5,189 bases of DNA, from positions 1 through 5,189 of the forward strand of contig PLHN01000033.1 in the NCBI GenBank assembly GCA_003139975.1, read 5' to 3'. Shown here in pieces: positions 1-4,875 of this stretch. Under the pieces are notes generated by a model, which worked only from the letters and a program-made list of their open reading frames with translations, made no database searches and was not told the origin of the DNA. Origin of the DNA: Acidobacteriaceae bacterium. Its GTDB lineage: Bacteria; Acidobacteriota; Terriglobia; Terriglobales; Acidobacteriaceae. The translations under genes were made by a program, and so were the position numbers. Within the stretch, counting starts at the first letter, position 1, and each line of letters begins with the position of its first letter.

Positions 1-621
1 CATCGCGCCCTGCGCCAAGGCATGCCCGAAGTGATTTTTTCCCAAGGCAAAACGCCCAGTCAGGTAGCCGGAATCTTTACCCGCTTGGCCGAGCACGGCG
101 GCAACGTGCTGGCCACGCGTGCCACCGAACAACAATACGCAGCCGTAGCCGCCGAACAGCCCAAGGCGGAGTATCGTCCCCTGGCGCGCGCCATCGTCCT
201 GAAGCGCGATCGCAAAAAGCATGGAAAGGGCGTAATCGTAGTCGTCTCCGCGGGAACCAGCGACATCCCCGTAGCCGAAGAAGCCGTCGCCACCGCCGAG
301 CTCATGGGCAACGCGGTCCAACACGTTTACGATGTAGGAGTTGCGGGCATTCACCGCCTCCTGGCGCACCAAAGCGTCCTCGCCGAGGCGCGAGTCATCA
401 TCGTCTGCGCCGGCATGGAAGGCGCTCTCCCCAGCGTAGTAGGAGGCCTGGTAGGAGTCCCCGTAATCGCCGTCCCCACCAGCGTAGGCTACGGAGCCGC
501 CTTCGAAGGCCTGGCCGCCCTCCTAGGCATGCTGAACTCCTGCGCTTCAAACGTAAGCGTAGTCAACATAGACAACGGCTTCGGCGCCGCGTATGTAGCC
601 TCGCTGATCAACCGCAAGTAG
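1..621 (+). CDS. larB: LarB, nickel-pincer cofactor biosynthesis carboxylase (5' truncated)
   Basis: LarB carboxylates the pyridinium ring of nicotinic acid adenine dinucleotide at C5 and releases AMP, giving the biscarboxylate precursor of the nickel-pincer nucleotide used by lactate racemase (LarA) and relatives. The reading frame is open from base 1 and begins HRALRQG, a stretch typical of LarB interiors, so the ATG at 22 is internal and the true start lies off the window. 206 residues are visible; the family is about 250. Numbering from the first visible codon, the PurE/AIR-carboxylase-like C-terminal domain shows AGTSD (84-88), YDVGVAG (110-116), [13 protein letters not shown] (137-149), VPTSVGYG (158-165) and NIDNGFG (189-195). 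Cys181 (541-543), in LNSCA, sits 25 residues from the end, where the cysteine reported to attack the nicotinate ring in the Lactiplantibacillus enzyme is expected. Valine is coded by GTA 14 times in 29, unlike the MFS gene downstream. Other lar genes would have to lie upstream, because the next gene is convergent. Confidence 0.93.
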   Translation, partial: HRALRQGMPEVIFSQGKTPSQVAGIFTRLAEHGGNVLATRATEQQYAAVAAEQPKAEYRPLARAIVLKRDRKKHGKGVIVVVSAGTSDIPVAEEAVATAELMGNAVQHVYDVGVAGIHRLLAHQSVLAEARVIIVCAGMEGALPSVVGGLVGVPVIAVPTSVGYGAAFEGLAALLGMLNSCASNVSVVNIDNGFGAAYVASLINRK

Positions 622-2299
622 AAGCATGGCAATGGAGCGGAGTTGAGGGATTTCGGCGGGAAGCGTGCCTGACAGGAGTTCTTCTGACCGGCGAGGAAAC
701 TCCGGCACTGGGGCTGATTCCGTACACCGTTAATGAATTCCGTGTGCCAATGTAGACCTTCCCATTGGCAACCGTCGGAACAGAGAACTTCACTGCCGGA
801 CCAGCTTGGTACTCGGGATGGGTGTCGCCGTTGTAAAACTCGATGGCGAGGTTGGTCGCGTCGTACGCGTGCAAAACTGTGGGGAGGCGGCTCTTAAATC
901 CCCCATTGTCAAGAACCCATAGAATCGCGCCCGAATTGCCATTCGAGGAGACCGACGGCGTCGGAGTCGAGTACGAAAACATTTCCGGCGTCTGTGAGCT
1001 AAGTTTCAAATACGGCACCGTCGAGTAAAGCGAAAAAGCCTTGACCGTGCCGGTACCCCCATCATCACTGGCGCTGCCGTAGTACACGCTACCGTTCCAA
1101 TAGGCTGGCGATCCCCAAACCCCAATGGTCGCGCCCACAATCTCCTGGACGATGTTCGTGTCCTTGCTGCACCCACCGCAGTAATGCCCCATGTTATTTC
1201 GATCTACAAGATACAGCTTGCCTTTCTTCCCCATTTGAACGAGCAGTTGCTGGTGTGTATAACCAGGCGGCTGATCCGGAAGCAGCACGACTCCGCCCGA
1301 TCCTAAATCGCCGTCGATCTTGGCAAAAGTCTGCTGATCATGCGGAGTGAACCAGTCCGCGACCGCGAATGTTCCATTGCCCGGCGGACTCAATTTAAGG
1401 ATGCTGTCGCCGAAGTCGACTGGCTGACCGACTGGGCCGTAGTCTCCGTTCCCGGTTGCCAGGTAGAGATTGCCATTGGCATCCGCGGCCACCCCCCCGC
1501 CCGCCATCCAGATACCCGCATTTTTACCCGCATTTTTTTCCGACGTGCCGGCTACGTCGTCATTGTAAATAGCCTCTTGCGCCAGGGTGGTGGCGTTGTA
1601 AGACATCACCCAGCCATAATATGTCGGGTGGTCGCAGTGCGATCCCCAAGCCAGAATGATGTGCCCATTTTCCAGCAGCAATCCAGCACGATTCATCTGT
1701 TGCTTGGGGGTGAAAACAACGCCTCCGTACGAACCAGCAATCGCAATCGGGCCGCCGAATTTCTCCGTCCCCGTTCCCACGTCGAGAGCGTGCAGGCGGT
1801 ACATAAACACTCCCGATTCCACCGTCTGCGGCACAACATAGATCGTATTTGTACTCGGGTCGATGACCGGGGTGCTCGTAATTCCATACTCGTGTGAGAT
1901 ATTCCCACAACCAATCTGAGCGCTCGACGCCCGTGTAACTGCGGGAGGGTTGATGAAGCTCTTTTGCCAATACGCGGTTCCGGTATCGGCGTCAAATGCA
2001 TAAAGACTGTCATGCTCGGTCGCGACGTATACCACGTTATGCGTGCCGCCGCCGATGGCTACGTTAGCCAGGATGAGTGGCTGTGCGTAAACCTGGCCGT
2101 CCACTGGAAGTTGAAATAACTGCCCGAAAGACGAACTTTGTACGGCGGCGGGCGTCAGGATTGTTTCGTTCGTGTTCTGCCCAGTCCGGGCATTGTCATT
2201 GTGATAGGTAGTGACACTAACCTGCGCATGCAGGCTGAGAACAGTTGTGCCCCAGAACAAAATTACACTCAGGATGGTCGCGAGCTTGGATTTTGTCAT
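608..2299 (-). CDS. Secreted PQQ-like beta-propeller repeat protein
   Basis: This 563-residue protein has an N-terminal signal peptide (MTKSKL, a hydrophobic stretch, and a probable cleavage after SLHA at about residue 25), so it is likely exported to the periplasm or beyond. The rest reads as beta-propeller blades of the PQQ/quinoprotein type: [19 protein letters not shown] (about 89-107), [15 protein letters not shown] (about 153-177), [17 protein letters not shown] (about 269-285), [16 protein letters not shown] (about 351-366), [15 protein letters not shown] (about 403-417) and [16 protein letters not shown] (about 512-527). Cys374 and Cys377 (CGGC) could form a disulfide. I see no catalytic set of a true PQQ dehydrogenase, so the ligand and function are unknown; a scaffold or binding role is as likely as an enzyme. 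I chose the ATG at 2299 over an in-frame TTG at 2311 because GAGGG sits 5 bases before it. The last ~35 residues, after VYGI, are arginine/proline rich, look unlike a blade, and run into the end of convergent larB. Confidence 0.85.
   Translation of the reverse strand: MTKSKLATILSVILFWGTTVLSLHAQVSVTTYHNDNARTGQNTNETILTPAAVQSSSFGQLFQLPVDGQVYAQPLILANVAIGGGTHNVVYVATEHDSLYAFDADTGTAYWQKSFINPPAVTRASSAQIGCGNISHEYGITSTPVIDPSTNTIYVVPQTVESGVFMYRLHALDVGTGTEKFGGPIAIAGSYGGVVFTPKQQMNRAGLLLENGHIILAWGSHCDHPTYYGWVMSYNATTLAQEAIYNDDVAGTSEKNAGKNAGIWMAGGGVAADANGNLYLATGNGDYGPVGQPVDFGDSILKLSPPGNGTFAVADWFTPHDQQTFAKIDGDLGSGGVVLLPDQPPGYTHQQLLVQMGKKGKLYLVDRNNMGHYCGGCSKDTNIVQEIVGATIGVWGSPAYWNGSVYYGSASDDGGTGTVKAFSLYSTVPYLKLSSQTPEMFSYSTPTPSVSSNGNSGAILWVLDNGGFKSRLPTVLHAYDATNLAIEFYNGDTHPEYQAGPAVKFSVPTVANGKVYIGTRNSLTVYGISPSAGVSSPVRRTPVRHASRRNPSTPLHCHASTCG
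1514..1537 (-). repeat. Perfect 12-bp tandem duplication inside the beta-propeller gene
   Basis: On the + strand acccgcattttt occurs twice in a row. Read on the gene's strand it encodes KNAG twice (residues 255-262, in [12 protein letters not shown]). The unit is four codons, so the frame is kept. A single copy would leave SEKNAGIW, the more ordinary-looking sequence before the next blade. Confidence 0.9.
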
Positions 2300-2304
2300 G
2301 GGGG

Positions 2305-2309
2305 CCCTC
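2305..2309 (-). promoter_or_regulatory. Ribosome binding site of the beta-propeller gene
   Basis: On the minus strand GAGGG is followed by CCCCC and then ATG at 2299. This 5-base spacing supports the ATG. The in-frame TTG at 2311 lies before the site and has no comparable site of its own nearby. Confidence 0.65.
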
Positions 2310-2326
2310 AAACATTAGACATCAGG

Positions 2327-2358
2327 ATTATAAGGCCGTAGTAAGTGTACTCAGTCAA
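2327..2358 (-). promoter_or_regulatory. Probable sigma-70-type promoter of the beta-propeller gene
   Basis: On the minus strand a perfect TATAAT (2332-2327) lies about 28 bases before the start codon, implying a leader of about 20 nt. A TTGACT (2358-2353) is the best -35 match, but the spacing is 20 bp, longer than the usual 16-18, so the promoter may be weak, depend on an activator, or use a poorer -35 closer in. The spacer holds AGTGTACT (2344-2351 on the + strand), which recurs at 2451-2458 ahead of brnA. Confidence 0.5.
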
Positions 2359-2428
2359 CGGCGAATGTCAGTGATCGGCTACACAAGCATCCGTGACTTC
2401 CTAAGCAGGCCCCGAATCGCGGTGGGAG

Positions 2429-2444
2429 TGTTCCACGTGGAACG
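2429..2444. promoter_or_regulatory. parS: parS-like 16-bp site (candidate ParB binding site)
   Basis: The site reads TGTTCCACGTGGAACG. Bases 2430-2443 form a perfect 14-bp palindrome. It matches the widespread chromosomal parS consensus TGTTTCACGTGAAACA at 13 of 16 positions. The two inner changes are symmetric and give the GTTCCACGTGGAAC form I recall from pseudomonad parS sites. ParB loads on such sites and organises the origin region for segregation. The site is intergenic, between the divergent promoter of the propeller gene and the start of brnA. No parA or parB is in the window, which is normal because parS sites can be several kb away. The alternative is an operator for a regulator that recognises a CACGTG core. 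Confidence 0.6.
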
Positions 2445-2493
2445 TAATGCAGTGTACTGTGTATGGATAAAGTTACATGCCCGGTGATTGCAG

Positions 2494-2820
2494 ATGAAAC
2501 TAAAGAAAAGAGTTACGAAAAGCCGGAAGATCGCCAGACTAAGGGCTTCGGGAGGCGTGGAACAGGGACGTTCCATTGGCCTTTCCAGGGGCGGCGGAGG
2601 GCGGTCATTGACCGGGAAGGCATTGACCGGGAAAATCTGGGGGAAGCGGGCGCGGGAGTTGAAGGACTGGCGGAGGGTGGCGAAGAAGCGGGTGACAGTG
2701 AATCTGGATGCGGATGTGCTGGCGTGGTTCCGGGGGATGGGGCGGGGGTATCAGTGGGAGATCAACCGGACGCTGCGGAGGGTGATGGAAGAAGAGGCGA
2801 AAGGGCGGGAAGGACGATAG
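2494..2820 (+). CDS. BrnA-family antitoxin-like protein, no BrnT partner
   Basis: This 108-residue basic protein ends in a segment very like BrnA antitoxins: RVTVNLDADVLAWFRGMGRGYQWEINRTLRRVM (about 66-98; first half RVTVNLDADVLAWF, second GYQWEINRTLRRVM). It reads as a beta strand followed by helices of a ribbon-helix-helix-like DNA-binding domain. In BrnTA modules BrnA neutralises the RNase BrnT and represses the operon. Here the upstream gene is divergent and no BrnT-sized gene lies on either side, so this looks like an orphan. Residues 1-65 are unusually long for the family and rich in Lys, Arg and Gly (including SRGGGGR), and contain a duplicated LTGK. The start is the ATG at 2494, with GGTGA (2483-2487) six bases before it; a TTG at 2488 is possible and a TGA at 2485 bars anything earlier. 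The family call is good; the function is inferred. Confidence 0.72.
   Translation: MKLKKRVTKSRKIARLRASGGVEQGRSIGLSRGGGGRSLTGKALTGKIWGKRARELKDWRRVAKKRVTVNLDADVLAWFRGMGRGYQWEINRTLRRVMEEEAKGREGR
2606..2635 (+). repeat. 15-bp tandem duplication in the brnA-like gene
   Basis: The unit cattgaccgggaagg (2606-2620) is followed directly by cattgaccgggaaaa (2621-2635); 13 of 15 bases are identical. In frame it gives LTGK-A-LTGK (residues 39-46) in the basic linker before the BrnA-like domain. Five whole codons were added, so the frame is unaffected. Confidence 0.9.
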
Positions 2821-2850
2821 CTTCCGCGGACGCGGCTTATGCATGCTGGG

Positions 2851-2933
2851 TTGTACGTACGGAGGATGGGCTAGAAGCGAATAGGCGGCGAACAAAATAT
2901 TGTTTGGAAGACAGATGTGTACGTACAATCTGT
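2851..2933. repeat. Inverted TTGTACGTAC pair with a 23-bp dyad
   Basis: TTGTACGTAC (2851-2860) has an exact inverted copy, GTACGTACAA (2919-2928). The second copy sits inside a larger dyad, 2911-2933: ACAGAT, one bulged G, the palindrome TGTACGTACA, then ATCTGT. Between the copies is a smaller inverted pair, AACAA / TTGTT (2891-2904). It could be a two-site operator or, as RNA, a hairpin with a 9-bp stem (3 + 6 pairs, one bulge) and an ACGT loop. No T run follows, so it is not a standard terminator. No known regulator is assigned. Confidence 0.55.
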
Positions 2934-3029
2934 GTAGAGGCAACAAACGAAAGGAGCTCGAGGATTTCTGGGACGTCAAACCGGGCTTGACAAGGTGTGA
3001 TATATGAATCGCGGCTTGCTGGATTCCCA

Positions 3030-3213
3030 CTTTTCGACCGCGCTCAGGGCGGGCTCTTGCAAAGAGCGCAGGGGGCAGCCCCGCCTCCAGTCCGGCTTGC
3101 GCGTGTGAACTTCCCCACACAACGAGAACCGCATTGCGCGGGCCACCGGCCATGGTTCGGCTGCTCTCCGAACCTTGGAAGGCGCACACCTTTCGCGGGC
3201 GGGGGCGCCCGCG
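3030..3213. repeat. Cluster of stem-loops with a dispersed-repeat-like start
   Basis: The left part, TTCGACCGCGCTCAGGGC (3033-3050), resembles a short sequence I recall from intergenic repeats of many genomes (TTCGAC, two bases, GCTCAGG). Then follow hairpins: GCTCTT-gca-AAGAGC (3053-3067); GGGG-cag-CCCC (3072-3082); GGCC-acc-GGCC (3141-3151); a longer stem at 3150-3178 with GGTTCGG and CCGAACC around a 7-base loop, extended by three more pairs beyond one T-T mismatch; and CGCGGGCG-gggg-CGCCCGCG (3194-3213). The hairpins are seen directly; calling the whole a repeat element is inference. Confidence 0.45.
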
Positions 3214-3270
3214 CCACACGCACCCTCCCGATCTTTTGTGGCACAGTAATAAAGGAATGCTCGCGTCGCG

Positions 3271-3298
3271 ATGCTGACTGAACGATGCTGACAGAAAG
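3271..3298 (+). repeat. 14-bp tandem duplication of the MFS start region, with a six-codon upstream ORF
   Basis: atgctgactgaacg (3271-3284) is followed directly by atgctgacagaaag (3285-3298), 12 of 14 identical. The second copy is the start of the MFS gene (MLTER). Because 14 is not a multiple of 3, the first copy is out of frame: it reads MLTERC and stops at TGA 3289-3291, overlapping the MFS start. AAGGA (3252-3256) lies 14 bases before the first ATG and about 28 before the real one. Ribosomes may therefore enter at the first copy and restart at the second; this coupling is inferred. Confidence 0.7.
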
Positions 3299-4640
3299 AG
3301 ATCCGCGGCTCGCTGGGCGCGTCGCTTTCACCTATCCCAATTTTGTCGCCTACACGTTCGCGCGCTTCTTCATCGTGCTCGCGATCGAAATGCAATCGGT
3401 GGCGGTCGGCTGGCAAGTCTACGAGATCACCAAGCGGCCCATCGATCTGGGATATGTCGGACTCGCGCAATTTCTGCCAGGATTTGTCCTGTTCCTTTTC
3501 GCCGGCCACGCGGCCGATCTGTTCGACCGGCGCAAGCTGCTCATGTGGTGTTACGCAGGATATGCGCTCTCCTCGGCGCTTCTGCTCGCAGTCACCCGAC
3601 GCGCTCCGGTTTCTGTGCACCTGATCTATGTGGTGCTCGTGCTGGTTGGCAGCGTGCGCAGCTTCAGCTTTCCGGTGAGCCGCGCGATTCTGCCGGAACT
3701 GGTTCCCGGAGAACATTTCCCGAACGCAGTCGCCTGGAACGCGAGCACGTTTCAGGTCGCGACTATCGCCGGTCCGGCATTGGGAGGAATCGTGTACGCG
3801 GCGTTTCGTGGGCCGGAAGCCGTCTATATCACTTCGGTCGTGGTCGCGGTTCTGTCTACGCTGCTGACGCTTCGCATTCACCCGCTCGAAGGCTCAGCCG
3901 AGCGCGCCGGGGGGCGAGACATCGTCAATCAGCCCAATGCAAGCCAGTTCAACGCAAGCCAGCCCAATGCAAGTCATCCCAATGCGAATCAGCCGCCGGC
4001 GAGAGAGCCGATCAGCTTGCGCACCGTGCTCGCCGGCTTTCACTTCATCTGGCAGAAGAAGCTCATCCTTGGCTCCATCTCTCTTGATATGTTCGCGGTG
4101 CTGCTTGGAGGAGCGGTTGCGCTGCTGCCCGTGTATGCGAGGACGATTCTGCACACTGGTCCTTGGGGACTCGGCCTGCTGCGCAGCGCTCCGGGCGTTG
4201 GAGCGGCGCTGATGGCGATTGTGGTCGCTCATTGGCCGATTCGGCGGCGCGCGGGAATTGCCATGCTGACTGCGGTCGCAGGCTTTGGAGTGTTCACCAT
4301 CGTGTTCGGGATTTCACACAACCTGATCGTGTCGCTGATTGCGCTGCTGCTGCTGGGCGCGAGCGACATGGTGAGCGTGATCATTCGCGCCACGCTGGTG
4401 CAGGTCGCTACGCGGGATGAGATGCGCGGGCGCGTCAACGCCGTGGACATGCTGTTCATCGGCGTGTCCAACGAACTCGGCGAGTTCGAGTCTGGGCTGA
4501 CCGCGCAGTGGTTCGGCACCGAGCCGGCGGTCATCCTCGGGGGAGTCGGAACGCTGGTGGTGATTGCGGCGTGGGCCTGGCTGTTCCCCGAATTGCGCAA
4601 GGCGGATCAGTTGACTGTGGCGGAGTTGATGCCGAAGTAA
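3285..4640 (+). CDS. MFS exporter, EntS / MFS_3 (DHA3) type
   Basis: This 451-residue inner-membrane protein has the usual 12 transmembrane segments, roughly 19-45, 56-77, 86-104, 109-130, 150-172, 178-197, 258-285, 297-316, 322-342, 345-368, 386-410 and 414-435. The major-facilitator loop 2-3 motif appears as GHAADLFDRRKLL (74-86). The stretch RATLVQVATRDEMRGRVNAV (368-387), followed by FIGVSNELGEFESG (391-404), is the hallmark of the enterobactin-exporter-like branch, which uses the proton gradient to expel siderophores, macrolides or similar compounds. The substrate here is unknown, and no siderophore genes adjoin. Length is normal, apart from a long loop between segments 6 and 7 (198-257) with an N-A-S-Q-P repeat. 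The ATG at 3285 is the first possible start, since TGA lies at 3279-3281 in frame. It has no good ribosome site of its own and overlaps a tiny upstream ORF. No valine codon in the gene is GTA (0 of 50 by hand count). Confidence 0.9.
   Translation: MLTERDPRLAGRVAFTYPNFVAYTFARFFIVLAIEMQSVAVGWQVYEITKRPIDLGYVGLAQFLPGFVLFLFAGHAADLFDRRKLLMWCYAGYALSSALLLAVTRRAPVSVHLIYVVLVLVGSVRSFSFPVSRAILPELVPGEHFPNAVAWNASTFQVATIAGPALGGIVYAAFRGPEAVYITSVVVAVLSTLLTLRIHPLEGSAERAGGRDIVNQPNASQFNASQPNASHPNANQPPAREPISLRTVLAGFHFIWQKKLILGSISLDMFAVLLGGAVALLPVYARTILHTGPWGLGLLRSAPGVGAALMAIVVAHWPIRRRAGIAMLTAVAGFGVFTIVFGISHNLIVSLIALLLLGASDMVSVIIRATLVQVATRDEMRGRVNAVDMLFIGVSNELGEFESGLTAQWFGTEPAVILGGVGTLVVIAAWAWLFPELRKADQLTVAELMPK
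3927..3995 (+). repeat. 15-bp tandem repeats in the central loop of the MFS gene
   Basis: Four 15-bp units (3936-3950, 3951-3965, 3966-3980, 3981-3995) encode NASQF, NASQP, NASHP and NANQP, preceded by a partial NQP (3927-3935). The units differ by a few bases, several of them silent or conservative, so the array is older than the brnA and propeller-gene duplications. It lies in the cytoplasmic loop between membrane segments 6 and 7, a place that tolerates length change. Confidence 0.9.
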
Positions 4641-4671
4641 GTAGGCCAAGTAAGAACGTAAGCAGCTGCCC

Positions 4672-4748
4672 AAAGCAGATTCTTCTCTCCTCCACCCCAC
4701 CCAGCCAAAAGCGGGCTCGCCGGGGACGCCGGCTTCGGTCGGAATGAC
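4672..4748 (-). repeat. Dispersed-repeat-like segment behind the MFS gene
   Basis: Read on the minus strand, it starts GTCATTCCGACCGAAGCC (4748-4731), runs through a short stem CCGGC / GCCGG (4729-4733 with 4719-4723, loop of 5), and ends with AGAATCTGCTTT (4683-4672). These two ends resemble the interspersed GTCATTCCGAGCGAAGC...GAATCTGC sequence I recall from Acidobacteriota and other genomes, here with extra sequence between them. It may also serve as a transcription end for the MFS gene, but no T run is present. The repeat status cannot be shown from a single copy. Confidence 0.45.
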
Positions 4749-4807
4749 AACCAAGCAGGGTTCTGGGGATGTCGCCTGACCGACTGCCTGGTCTTCTGTT
4801 TCGCTGC

Positions 4808-4813
4808 TACAAT
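4808..4813 (+). promoter_or_regulatory. Possible -10 element of the acyl-CoA dehydrogenase gene
   Basis: TACAAT lies 62 bases before the start codon. The -35 position at 17-18 bp holds only CTGCCT / TGCCTG, a poor match, so this is a weak call. The end of the MFS gene is 167 bp upstream, with repeat-like DNA between, which fits a separate promoter here. Confidence 0.3.
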
Positions 4814-4875
4814 TCTGGGTTTGCTAATACGCCCGGAATGCGGTGATCGCGCCGCGCCGGGAATGAGGTGCCCTT

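Larger units (their letters stand above)
2821..3284. other. 464-bp gene-free region between brnA and the MFS gene
   Basis: Reading frames that cross this stretch lack family resemblance and a usable ribosome site, and the larger ones are shadows of neighbouring genes. It holds the TGTACGTACA inverted repeats (2851-2933), a TTGACA at 2987-2992 without a properly spaced -10, a repeat-like segment around 3030-3060, a row of hairpins (3053-3213) and the duplicated MFS start (3271-3298). I see no clear rho-independent terminator behind brnA: CCGC-GGAC-GCGG at 2824-2835 has no T run. Confidence 0.6.

Noticed and set aside
1340..1897. A 185-codon plus-strand frame inside the propeller gene
   Set aside because: Antisense shadow; the minus strand carries the blade motifs and signal peptide.
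2300..2311. TTG at 2311 as the start of the propeller protein
   Set aside because: The GAGGG ribosome site lies between it and the ATG at 2299, which is better placed and directly precedes a normal signal peptide.
2824..2835. CCGC-GGAC-GCGG as a terminator of brnA
   Set aside because: Four-pair stem with no following T run.
2463..2990. A 175-codon plus-strand frame overlapping brnA
   Set aside because: Out of frame with the BrnA-like domain, glycine/glutamate-rich and unlike any family I know.
2987..3006. TTGACA plus TATATG as a promoter for the MFS gene
   Set aside because: Only 8 bp separate them, far from the usual 16-18, and the start codon is almost 280 bp downstream; an extended -10 (TGATATATG) alone is too weak to call.
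2605..3219. A 204-codon minus-strand open frame across brnA and the gap
   Set aside because: Proline/arginine/histidine-rich low-complexity translation of GC-rich DNA; the overlapped plus-strand BrnA-like domain is convincing.
2976..3881. A 301-codon minus-strand open frame opposite the MFS gene
   Set aside because: It mirrors the MFS coding sequence, is full of Arg, Asp and His with no family likeness, and the plus-strand frame has clear transporter motifs.
3927..3995. The 15-bp repeats as a CRISPR-like array
   Set aside because: Units are adjacent without spacers and lie in frame within a coding loop.
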